From CAJAQL01 sp964442965 (GTDB lineage: Bacteria; Patescibacteriota; Minisyncoccia; UBA6257; 2-01-FULL-56-20), in contig CAYUBE010000036.1 in assembly GCA_964442965.1 (NCBI GenBank), positions 1-5,464 of the forward strand: a DNA stretch of 5,464 nt. The letters run 5' to 3'. Below the pieces are notes generated by a model. That model was given only the letters and a program-made list of their open reading frames with translations. It was not told the DNA's origin and ran no database searches. How positions within the stretch are numbered: the stretch's first letter is position 1; each line of letters begins with the position of its first letter. Position numbers and translations under genes: made by a program. Below, piece by piece: positions 1 through 5,309 of this stretch.

Positions 1-10
1 GTGCGCGGGA
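1..10. repeat. 10-bp direct repeat of the tRNA-Leu 3' end
   Basis: The first ten bases (gtgcgcggga) are identical to 740-749, which hold the acceptor 3' strand and discriminator of the minus-strand tRNA-Leu. The copy has the same orientation as the tRNA and lies on the far side of the methyltransferase gene. No T-arm follows it, so it is not the end of a second intact tRNA. This is the geometry of an element inserted at a tRNA 3' end, but ten bases is short and the window edge may cut a longer match. It could be chance. Confidence 0.3.
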
Positions 11-27
11 TGGGACGATGTTAGAAC

Positions 28-687
28 TTATTTTGCAACCTCAGCCATTACCGCAAAATCACAAAGTTTATAATATCTTATCTTTGCTCCGATAGATTTA
101 ACCATTTTGGTGATTTCCTCCTTGGAGATAGAAACGGAATATAAGCCATCACCGCTTATCACGGCGTTGTTTTTTATGCGGACACCCTGCCACAATTCCT
201 CCTTATGCATTTCCTTTCTCTTTTTCAAGCCGGCTAAGGTGGGAGGGTAAAAATCAAAATAGACTATTTTCCCGACGCGCAACAATTCTTTTAGAATCTT
301 TTTCTTATTTTTAAAATCACCGATGGTGCCCATATTGAGCACGACCACATCAAAGGTGTGTTTTGAAAATTCCAAATTCATAAAATCGTCATTCACAAAT
401 GAAAGATTTTTGAGACCAGGTCTTTTTTTGAGTCTTTTTCTCGAAAGAACAATTAAGTCTTTTAGTAGTTCTACTCCCACGACACGTTTATTGTATCGAG
501 CCAGTTCAAAAGAATCATCACCCAATCCCGATCCAGCAATCAACACGGTTTTATTGCGAATATGTCTCTCAAAAAACTGATGTTCTGTTTTAAAAAACAG
601 GGCTCTTATTTTAGCCCGTTTTGGATCGTGTGCCGCTTTTAGTCGCTGAATGATTACGGGGACCAATTCTTTATATTTCAAGTCCAT
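28..687 (-). CDS. Class I SAM-dependent methyltransferase, substrate unknown
   Basis: A 219-residue protein with the order of motifs of a Rossmann-fold class I methyltransferase. Residues 48-63 (VLIAGSGLGDDSFELA) form the glycine-rich SAM loop, in a variant with AGSG in place of the common LGCG. Residues 69-77 (VVGVELLKD) carry the acidic residue E73 at the end of strand 2, expected to hold the ribose hydroxyls. FVNDDF at about 97-102 fits the adenine-contact region, and TFDVVVLNMGTIGDF at 111-125 fits strand 4. No signal peptide or membrane helix is seen, so it is probably cytoplasmic. The family methylates small molecules, RNA or proteins, and nothing here picks one. The ATG has no Shine-Dalgarno. 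The gene lies 53 bp behind tRNA-Leu on the same strand with no clear promoter of its own, so it may be transcribed with the tRNA. Hand counts of three 60-base lines gave 17-28 G+C, mostly below gatA (27 and 38 in two lines), which suggests separate ancestry. Confidence 0.85.
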   Translation of the reverse strand: MDLKYKELVPVIIQRLKAAHDPKRAKIRALFFKTEHQFFERHIRNKTVLIAGSGLGDDSFELARYNKRVVGVELLKDLIVLSRKRLKKRPGLKNLSFVNDDFMNLEFSKHTFDVVVLNMGTIGDFKNKKKILKELLRVGKIVYFDFYPPTLAGLKKRKEMHKEELWQGVRIKNNAVISGDGLYSVSISKEEITKMVKSIGAKIRYYKLCDFAVMAEVAK

Positions 688-740
688 GGTAGGTGCTTTA
701 GAACCAGATTGGGTAAATAAAACTTGATCGAAAATCAGCG

Positions 741-824
741 TGCGCGGGACAGGATTTGAACCTGCAAGCCCTTACGGGCGCTACCACCTCAAGGTAGTGC
801 GTCTGCCAGTTTCGCCACCCGCGC
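741..824 (-). tRNA. tRNA-Leu (anticodon GAG)
   Basis: Read on the minus strand, the 84 nt fold fully. The acceptor stem is GCGCGGG/CCCGCGC, the D stem GCG/CGC with a GG-containing loop, the anticodon stem CTACC/GGTAG with loop TTGAGGT, and the T stem GCAGG/CCTGT with loop TTCAAAT and one G-U pair. There is a 15-nt variable arm with stem GCCC/GGGC, as expected for a class II tRNA. The anticodon GAG is at 788-790 and reads CUC and CUU leucine codons. The discriminator is A at 741, the leucine identity base. The next bases on the minus strand are CGC rather than CCA, so CCA must be added by tRNA nucleotidyltransferase. Confidence 0.97.
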
Positions 825-837
825 ATGAACGAATCCC

Positions 838-866
838 ATTATAGGCGAGCGGTGAAGGATTTTCAA
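838..866 (-). promoter_or_regulatory. Sigma-70 promoter of tRNA-Leu
   Basis: On the minus strand, -35 TTGAAA (861-866) and a perfect -10 TATAAT (838-843) are separated by exactly 17 bases. Transcription is predicted to start near 831, about seven bases before the mature tRNA 5' end at 824, leaving a short leader for RNase P. It may also drive the methyltransferase gene downstream. Confidence 0.88.
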
Positions 867-944
867 CTTTAGCCGGGTCGTTTTCGATGCCAGGAGAAGT
901 TCGGAGTGCGAGGAATTATTTAACCCCTGTGCATTACTTGTATG

Positions 945-975
945 TTGATTTTGCATGAATGAGGTACAATATAAG
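945..975 (+). promoter_or_regulatory. Putative promoter of the 1024 membrane-protein gene
   Basis: An AT-rich stretch ahead of the gene holds TTGATT (945-950) as a -35 candidate. Two overlapping -10 candidates follow: TACAAT (965-970, spacer only 14) and TATAAG (970-975, spacer 19). Neither pairing has ideal spacing, so the exact boxes are uncertain. A start near 980 would give a leader of about 40 nt, rich in A and T and without a Shine-Dalgarno. It diverges from the tRNA-Leu promoter. Confidence 0.35.
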
Positions 976-1023
976 AATAAAGAAAAAGTCGCTTTTCAAT
1001 TTTAATAAAATAATAAAAATTTC

Positions 1024-2043
1024 ATGGTACAGGATCAGCTTGTTGAATATGTTTCGTCTCAGCTCAAACTCGGTATTGCGCGCGACACGATCAAGGCGGC
1101 GCTCACGGGCGTCGGCTGGGCACCGCTCGATGTGGAGGATACGCTGAAAAAGGTGGAAGGGAATACGGCGTCTTCTTCTGCCGTTCTGCAGCCAGCCGCC
1201 GCACAGAAGACAGCAGGGCCAACTCCGACGGCCACAGCATCGCCAAAGCTTGTTTCTTTCTCAATGCCGGGAACCGCCGCGAGCCAGGTTAAAAGTCCCG
1301 AGCCGCAGACGGTTCGGGTGAGCGATCTGGTTTCTACGGTCGCGCCGGCTTCCAGTATGCCTCCGGCCGGAACCGCACCGAAGATCATTTCCTCGGGAAC
1401 GATGAGTGCAGGACAGGCCGCGATGAAGCCGTTTGCCATGGGGAATTCTTCGTTCACGGCAGGAGTGATGCAAAAAAAGAAAGGTATCGGACTGCTGGGT
1501 GTTCTGGCTATTGTGCTCATCATCCTTCTTGGCGCTCTTTCGGGATATCTTTTTTTGAAAAACAGCAGCCTGGATAGCCAACTTCAAGCTCAGGGTAGCG
1601 GGACGCAGAGTCTTGCGCAAAGTTCCGCGTCGCAGATCCAGGCGCTCAATGCCTCAAACACGACCCTTGCGGCGGAGGTTGCATCGGCGACGGCAGCGAA
1701 TCAGGACCTTACGACAAATCTTTCATTCTTCACGCCTCCGGTCGGGATGCCGACGCCGGCAACGTCGACCCAGGTTTCGGTGAGTGGCGTGCTTTCTGCC
1801 GGCCTCGGAAAAAACACCTACATTATCACCACGCCGTACGGAGTGAAAGTGTACGTAAAGAATTCTACAGATAAGGGAGTCGCCGCCGCATTGCAGCCGC
1901 TTCTTGGCACCACAGTCCAACTTTCGGGAACTTATATTCCGGGAACGCCGAACATAACGGTAAGCGGCGTGAATGGTACACCGACCACGTTGCCTCCGGT
2001 GGCAACGACGACACCCGCATCAAGCACGCCGGCGACGCCCTAG
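1024..2043 (+). CDS. Single-pass membrane protein, CPR-type N-terminal module
   Basis: A 339-residue protein of unknown function. Residues 1-45 are a compact helical module (LVEYVSSQLKLGIARDTIKAAL, then GWAPLDVEDTLKKV at about 31-44), of a kind I know from many Patescibacteria membrane proteins. Residues 46-150 are a linker rich in Ala, Pro, Ser and Thr. KKK at 151-153 precedes one membrane helix at about 154-178, so by the positive-inside rule the N-terminus is cytoplasmic and the C-terminus outside. Residues 180-235 are Gln/Ala/Ser/Asn-rich with a heptad-like pattern and could be a short coiled coil. Residues 247-317 alternate polar and hydrophobic residues (VSVSGVLSAG, TYIITTPYGVKVYVKN, TVQLSGTYI) and look like a small beta barrel, perhaps OB-like. 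The end is a Thr/Pro/Ser-rich tail. The ATG has no Shine-Dalgarno, but it is the first in-frame ATG and the module begins right there. An envelope or secretion-related role is only a guess. Confidence 0.85.
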   Translation: MVQDQLVEYVSSQLKLGIARDTIKAALTGVGWAPLDVEDTLKKVEGNTASSSAVLQPAAAQKTAGPTPTATASPKLVSFSMPGTAASQVKSPEPQTVRVSDLVSTVAPASSMPPAGTAPKIISSGTMSAGQAAMKPFAMGNSSFTAGVMQKKKGIGLLGVLAIVLIILLGALSGYLFLKNSSLDSQLQAQGSGTQSLAQSSASQIQALNASNTTLAAEVASATAANQDLTTNLSFFTPPVGMPTPATSTQVSVSGVLSAGLGKNTYIITTPYGVKVYVKNSTDKGVAAALQPLLGTTVQLSGTYIPGTPNITVSGVNGTPTTLPPVATTTPASSTPATP

Positions 2044-2064
2044 ATTTAGCCAGAACCCATCTCT

Positions 2065-2098
2065 AAAAAATCCTCCGCGATGGCGGGGGATTTTTTTT
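2065..2098. terminator. Bidirectional intrinsic terminator
   Basis: The hairpin has left arm 2065-2078 (six A then TCCTCCGC), loop GATG (2079-2082) and right arm 2083-2096. There are fourteen pairs including one T-G wobble at 2074/2087. The plus strand ends in a run of eight T (2091-2098) and the minus strand in its own T run, so it can stop both the 1024 gene and the convergent gatC-gatA-HEPN operon. It begins 21 bases past the plus-strand stop codon and 8 bases past the minus-strand one. Confidence 0.9.
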
Positions 2099-2106
2099 AC
2101 AGCTTC

Positions 2107-2673
2107 TCATTCGTCGAAAACGCCTAAATTCTTAAGGGCAGCATGATACGTTTCGAGTGCACGCTCCGCAGAGTCACGTTTCAGTGAAAAATTTATTTCA
2201 TGAGCGATCTCGTTCCGCAATTTATGCGCGGCCCAGATGTCGTCGAGGTTTGGGATCTGATCGCGTTTGATATTTTTGAGTCGGTCGCCGAGATTGCCGC
2301 CACGGACTCCGGCGTATCGCAGGGCATCGTTCAAAATATTATCCGCCGCCATGACCGCCATTTTGAGATCGTTTGCGTCGCCGGCAAAAAAATGTTTTTG
2401 GACCGCGGCCCAGGCTTTCTGAGCCTCCTTTTTCGACATGTCGGTTTTCAGAACCACGTTGCGCACGTGATTTACGTGAAGCGAGAACCAGCCCGTCTTG
2501 ATAATGATGACGACCGTTGCCACGATGAGAACGATAACCACAAGAGCTGAGAATATTTCGAGCGGCAAAAGGCTGACGTTATATAGGGAAATTGCCGTTT
2601 TGCCGAGGCGGCCTATGGCGTAGGTCGTCGTTGCGGTTATAGCTTGGAGAGTTTGAGTAAAGGAAGCGCCCAT
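2107..2673 (-). CDS. Membrane-anchored protein with HEPN-like RNEIAH motif
   Basis: A 188-residue protein, not assigned to a named family. Residues 1-35 are a Thr/Ala-rich, weakly amphipathic start. Residues 36-58 (LPLEIFSALVVIVLIVATVV and on) form one strong membrane helix. The rest is a soluble helical domain of about 120 residues. It contains AVMAADNILNDALRYAG (106-122) and ends with DDIWAAHKLRNEIAHE (144-159) and a final helix. The R153-N-E-I-A-H158 element fits the R-X4-6-H motif of HEPN domains, whose catalytic members are metal-independent RNases and whose inactive members bind nucleotides or act as scaffolds. The helical context before and after fits HEPN, but this is motif-level evidence only. 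The gene is third in the gatC-gatA operon, 15 bp after the gatA stop, and has no Shine-Dalgarno. It ends in TGA directly before the terminator. Confidence 0.8.
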   Translation of the reverse strand: MGASFTQTLQAITATTTYAIGRLGKTAISLYNVSLLPLEIFSALVVIVLIVATVVIIIKTGWFSLHVNHVRNVVLKTDMSKKEAQKAWAAVQKHFFAGDANDLKMAVMAADNILNDALRYAGVRGGNLGDRLKNIKRDQIPNLDDIWAAHKLRNEIAHEINFSLKRDSAERALETYHAALKNLGVFDE

Positions 2674-2688
2674 GTTTTTGATTTTGTG

Positions 2689-4146
2689 TTAATCGATCTT
2701 TTCATAGAACTGCCCGATGCCCAGAATGTCCGCTTCGTGCCATTTCTTTCCGATGAGCTGAAAATTGATTGGCAATTCATGTGGCGCCAGGTTCTTCTTG
2801 GTTGGAATCGAAATTCCCGGTAGGCCGGCGAGGTTCACGGGAATGGTAAAGATGTCAGAGAGATACATCGTGAGTGGATCAGCCGTTCTTTCACCGATTT
2901 TAAATGCCGGCGTGGGAACGACGGGTGTGAGAATGACGTCGACGCTCTCGAATGCCTGTTTAAAGTCGTCTGCAATAAGCTGGCGTACGCGCTGGGCTTT
3001 TTCATAGTAGGCGTCGTAATATCCCGACGAAAGAACGTAGGTTCCAAGAATGATGCGTCGTTTCGCTTCGGCCCCGAATCCTTCACCGCGGGTTTTCAGA
3101 TAGAGATCGCTCAAGTTTGTTTTCGCGCGTTCCGTGGGGGCCATGGTTCCACCGTAGCGGATGCCGTCGAATCGGGCGAGGTTAGAACTCACTTCTGCGG
3201 GAACAATGATGTAGTACGTCGAAAGCGCATAGCGCGTATGGGGAAGAGAGATTTTTTTGAGCCGTAAGCCAAGCCCCTTGATTTTTTCCATAGCAGACTC
3301 GACTGCTCGACTGACTTCGGGTGATATCCCTTCTATGAAATATTCGTCGGGGATGCCCACGGTAAATTCCCGTATTTTTTGAAGGTCGGGATGCGTGAGG
3401 CTTTCGCCATAGGGTGCCGCAACGCTTGTCGCATCAAGAGGGTCCTGCCCTGAGATCGTTTTAAAAATAATTGCAGCATCCTCGACGGTTTTTGCGATAG
3501 GACCGATCTGATCCAAACTGGAGGTCATGGCCATGAGTCCGGAGCGTGATACTGCACCATAGGTTGGTTTCAGGCCGACCACGCCGCAGAAAGACGCCGG
3601 TTCTCGAATGGATCCGCCCGTGTCGGAACCCAAAGCTGCGACCGCAAGGTGCGCCGCGATTGCAGCTGCGGACCCTCCCGACGAACCACCCGGAACGCGT
3701 TCGAGATCATGTGGGTTCCGTGTAATCTTGAAGGCGGAGTTTTCCGTTGACCCCCCCATCGCAAACTCATCCATATTGGTCTTGCCGAGAAACACCGCCC
3801 CTGCGGCCCTCAGTTTTTTAATTGCCGTCGCATCATAGCTCGCAATATAATGTTCCAGAATTTTAGAAGCTGCGGTTGCGGGAAGATCTTTCACGAGAAT
3901 GCAGTCCTTGACAGCAAGCGGAACGCCGGCAAGATCGTCGATTGGCTCGTCTTTTGCCACAGCGAGGTCGGCCGCTTCTGCTTCGCGTAATGCCGATTTT
4001 TCCGCCAGACTGAGATAGGCACCGATCTCAGAATCCTTTTCTTTGATGCGGGCGAAATATGCCTGCGTAACCTCGAGCGCAGAAAATTCCTCGGAGAGAA
4101 GCCCCTCGTGGAATTTCTTAATAGTTAAATCGTGTAGCGGCTCCAT
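2689..4146 (-). CDS. gatA: Glu-tRNA(Gln)/Asp-tRNA(Asn) amidotransferase subunit A
   Basis: A 485-residue amidase-signature enzyme, the usual length for GatA. It releases ammonia from glutamine; GatB uses this ammonia to convert Glu-tRNA(Gln) to Gln-tRNA(Gln), and often Asp-tRNA(Asn) to Asn-tRNA(Asn). The catalytic Lys-cisSer-Ser triad is complete: K80 in GVPLAVKD, S155 in PGGSSGGSAA and S179 in GSDTGGSIREP. The spacings of 75 and 24 match the GatA triad known from Staphylococcus (K79, S154, S178). Further family marks are TNMDEFAMGGSTENS (123-137), GLKPTYGAVSRSGL (191-204) and, late in the protein, LSSGYYDAYYEKAQRVR. It is cytoplasmic. It follows gatC after a 69-bp spacer mostly filled by a palindrome. 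The ATG has at best a weak GGA eight bases upstream. No truncation or frameshift is visible. Confidence 0.98.
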   Translation of the reverse strand: MEPLHDLTIKKFHEGLLSEEFSALEVTQAYFARIKEKDSEIGAYLSLAEKSALREAEAADLAVAKDEPIDDLAGVPLAVKDCILVKDLPATAASKILEHYIASYDATAIKKLRAAGAVFLGKTNMDEFAMGGSTENSAFKITRNPHDLERVPGGSSGGSAAAIAAHLAVAALGSDTGGSIREPASFCGVVGLKPTYGAVSRSGLMAMTSSLDQIGPIAKTVEDAAIIFKTISGQDPLDATSVAAPYGESLTHPDLQKIREFTVGIPDEYFIEGISPEVSRAVESAMEKIKGLGLRLKKISLPHTRYALSTYYIIVPAEVSSNLARFDGIRYGGTMAPTERAKTNLSDLYLKTRGEGFGAEAKRRIILGTYVLSSGYYDAYYEKAQRVRQLIADDFKQAFESVDVILTPVVPTPAFKIGERTADPLTMYLSDIFTIPVNLAGLPGISIPTKKNLAPHELPINFQLIGKKWHEADILGIGQFYEKID

Positions 4147-4157
4147 AGATTTAATCC

Positions 4158-4211
4158 GTCATCCTGAGCCTAGCGAAGGATCTCAAGATTCCTCGCAAAG
4201 CTCGGAATGAC
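4158..4211. repeat. 54-bp imperfect palindrome in the gatC-gatA spacer
   Basis: The left arm is 4158-4183 and the right arm 4186-4211, 26 bases each with a 2-base centre. Twenty positions are complementary. In the minus-strand transcript three of the other six become G-U pairs, leaving three mismatches, so the operon mRNA should fold into a long hairpin 4 nt after the gatC stop. The arms (GTCATCCTGAGC...AAGGATCT and AGATTCCTCGC...CGGAATGAC) resemble, from memory, a dispersed intergenic repeat seen in many bacterial genomes. No T run follows, so it is not an ordinary terminator. It could be a REP-like or MITE-like mobile repeat that also tunes gatA expression or mRNA stability. Confidence 0.85.
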
Positions 4212-4215
4212 AACT

Positions 4216-4515
4216 CTATTCAAACACCGGTGGGACCTTTAAAAACCCATCTTTACTTTCCGGAAACGCTTCAACGCCGGCGCTACGGTTGGTATTTTCG
4301 CGTTCGGCGTCCTCACGAAAAACGTTATGCAAATCGGTGCCGCCCGTCATGGGCACGATATCCGCAGTATCAAGCTCCTGGAGTTCTTTGAAATAGCCGA
4401 GGATACTATCAAGATCCTTGATCAGCTTATCTTCCTCTTTGGGATCGAGCTTGATACGCGCAAGTTTCGCGAGATGTTCCAGTTCATGTTTGGTAATAGA
4501 CGCCTTTTCAACCAT
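4216..4515 (-). CDS. gatC: Glu-tRNA(Gln)/Asp-tRNA(Asn) amidotransferase subunit C
   Basis: A 99-residue protein of normal GatC length. GatC wraps around the GatA-GatB interface and stabilises the complex without catalysing anything itself. The N-terminal half is two helices, ITKHELEHLAKLARIKLDPK and EEDKLIKDLDSILGYFKEL (about 7-45), the family hallmark. It is followed by LDTADIVPMTGGTDLHNVFR (48-67), the extended segment with the conserved NV-R-ED element. The C-terminal FLKVPPVFE is the usual GatC end. It is the first gene of the operon gatC-gatA-HEPN-like protein, and gatB is not nearby. The start at 4515 is supported by the N-terminal family pattern and by a promoter whose -10 box ends only six bases upstream. 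That implies a leaderless mRNA and explains the missing Shine-Dalgarno. Confidence 0.95.
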   Translation of the reverse strand: MVEKASITKHELEHLAKLARIKLDPKEEDKLIKDLDSILGYFKELQELDTADIVPMTGGTDLHNVFREDAERENTNRSAGVEAFPESKDGFLKVPPVFE

Positions 4516-4521
4516 ACCGAG

Positions 4522-4550
4522 AGTTTAGCGCGGATCACCGATTTTTTCAA
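4522..4550 (-). promoter_or_regulatory. Promoter of the gatC operon, predicted leaderless
   Basis: On the minus strand, -35 TTGAAA (4545-4550) and -10 TAAACT (4522-4527) are separated by 17 bases. Six bases separate the -10 from the gatC ATG, so transcription should start at or within a base or two of the A of the start codon. The -35 is the same hexamer as in the tRNA-Leu promoter of this window. The boxes and spacing are seen directly; the start site is inferred. Confidence 0.75.
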
Positions 4551-4641
4551 CGCAGACCACGTCCCTTTCTCATGTTCCTGGTCCGCATCAACGATGTTCG
4601 AACGATATTAACAAACGCCCCTTATTCTAAAAATTCTGTAT

Positions 4642-4671
4642 AAAAAACCGGGCATGCTATGCATAGCCCGG
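4642..4671 (-). terminator. Intrinsic terminator of the 4875-5285 gene
   Basis: Read on the minus strand, CCGGGC pairs with GCCCGG and, inside it, ATGC pairs with GCAT across an ATA loop, with one bulged T. This gives ten pairs over 4648-4671. Six T follow (4642-4647), the standard arrangement. The only gene upstream on this strand is the small membrane protein, ending about 200 bases earlier, so its transcript should run to here. The terminator also insulates the gatC promoter from read-through. Confidence 0.88.
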
Positions 4672-4690
4672 GGTCTGTCATTATTCAATC

Positions 4691-4716
4691 CCATGATGCC
4701 GTACCGCGCATCATGG
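4691..4716. repeat. Perfect 9-bp stem-loop in the 3' UTR
   Basis: CCATGATGC (4691-4699) is exactly complementary to GCATCATGG (4708-4716) across an 8-base loop. It lies 19 bases before the terminator hairpin on the minus-strand transcript, so the RNA would end in two consecutive hairpins. No T run follows this stem, so it is not itself a terminator. It may protect the 3' end or be a protein-binding site. Confidence 0.7.
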
Positions 4717-4730
4717 ATCTACACTGTTTG

Positions 4731-4853
4731 CTATTCTTTCCCAGATGCAGTCATCCGGGAGTATAGGTCTGTGCCTTTGGTTTCATAGCCGTACCCGCCA
4801 TGAACCGCACCGCTGTCTTCGAACCTGCCCTGATCTACCGCGGATCGTGAGTA
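4731..4853 (-). pseudogene. Possible decayed C-terminal extension, no start codon
   Basis: Forty sense codons (4734-4853), closed by TAG at 4731-4733, lie in the same frame as the upstream membrane-protein gene. They are separated from it by that gene's own TAG (4875-4877), six codons and a TGA (4854-4856). The peptide is hydrophilic and includes GRFEDSGAVHGGYGYETKGT. The only ATG is seven codons before the end, so it is not an independent gene. It could be an old C-terminal tail cut off by nonsense mutations, but an open run of this length is not rare by chance. Confidence 0.2.
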
Positions 4854-4874
4854 TCAGAGGCTTAGCACGAGATT

Positions 4875-5285
4875 CTATCGCCCGCCAAGATCGGTATTGA
4901 ATCCCCAATATTTAGCGAGATCTTTCATGGTGTGGAATATAGTCATGGCACCGGATATCCCTTTCGCGTGCGCTTCGTCTGCGGTATTCTTGGCTTCAAG
5001 AAGAGCCTCTCTCACTTCATCCGCAATTCCCTCGTAATATAGAGTGGGATTTAAATTATCAAAGTGAAATTGGAAATCCTCCATTTTTTTCCGAATCTTC
5101 CCTATCTTTCTTCCGGAAATTATGGAGAGAATCGCAAAGAGGAACATTGCTGATGCCATGAAAATCATCGTCCCTATTGCCATGTCCACATGATGGAATA
5201 CGATCCCTAGCCCCAGAAGGACTATGGACACAAGGAACATAAACTGGAAAGTTATCAACCAGTTGTAGACCGTTCTTTTTTTCAT
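4875..5285 (-). CDS. Small two-helix membrane protein, function unknown
   Basis: A 136-residue protein that I do not recognise. After a basic start (MKKR), two hydrophobic segments at about 10-30 and 35-57 form a membrane hairpin. The loop between them is short (HHVDMA), so both ends should face the same side, probably the cytoplasm given MKKR at the start and GRKIGKIRKKMED at 58-70 just after helix 2. The rest is a soluble, charged helical tail, including EGIADEVREALLEAKNTADEAHAKG (85-109), ending in GFNTDLGGR. I chose the ATG at 5285 over an in-frame TTG at 5306 because a clear AAGGAG lies nine bases before the ATG, inside the longer reading frame. The gene appears to be transcribed alone, from a promoter at 5310-5339 to the terminator at 4642-4671. 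Confidence 0.72.
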   Translation of the reverse strand: MKKRTVYNWLITFQFMFLVSIVLLGLGIVFHHVDMAIGTMIFMASAMFLFAILSIISGRKIGKIRKKMEDFQFHFDNLNPTLYYEGIADEVREALLEAKNTADEAHAKGISGAMTIFHTMKDLAKYWGFNTDLGGR

Positions 5286-5294
5286 TTCTTTTTT

Positions 5295-5300
5295 CTCCTT
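5295..5300 (-). promoter_or_regulatory. Shine-Dalgarno AAGGAG that sets the start at 5285
   Basis: AAGGAG on the minus strand, nine bases before the ATG at 5283-5285. It decides against the in-frame TTG at 5304-5306, which would put this site inside the coding sequence. It is the only strong Shine-Dalgarno seen at a gene start in the window. Confidence 0.8.
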
Positions 5301-5309
5301 AAGCAAATC

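Larger units (their letters stand above)
4672..4874 (-). other. Long 3' untranslated stretch, no supported gene
   Basis: About 200 bases lie between the stop of the small membrane protein and its terminator. By eye the stretch is richer in G+C than that gene. I checked both strands for tRNA, tmRNA, SRP RNA and RNase P landmarks and found none. It holds the stem-loop at 4691-4716 and an open stretch without a start at 4734-4853. It may be a structured 3' UTR, a small RNA processed from the message, or the decayed end of a gene. Confidence 0.4.

Noticed and set aside
1059..1523. 154-codon open frame on the minus strand inside the 1024-2043 gene
   Set aside because: It lies antisense to a gene with clear domain structure. 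It shows Ala/Pro/Val-rich composition typical of the reverse complement of G+C-rich coding DNA and has no recognisable motif.
2107..2109. Possible UGA recoding to glycine, known in some CPR lineages
   Set aside because: The TGA ending the HEPN-like gene is followed 8 bases later by a terminator hairpin, and no recognised gene contains an in-frame TGA, so the standard bacterial code fits.
2200..2550. 116-codon open frame on the plus strand opposite the HEPN-like gene
   Set aside because: The minus-strand protein has a membrane helix, a HEPN-like motif and operon context. The plus-strand frame has none of these and is best read as a shadow.
4327..4611. 94-codon plus-strand frame overlapping gatC and its promoter
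   Set aside because: gatC is a confident family match on the other strand, and this frame has no family features or ribosome binding site.
4815..4830. GGTTCGAA on the minus strand, resembling a tRNA T-loop
   Set aside because: The flanking bases do not form a T stem, and no acceptor or anticodon arm can be built around it.
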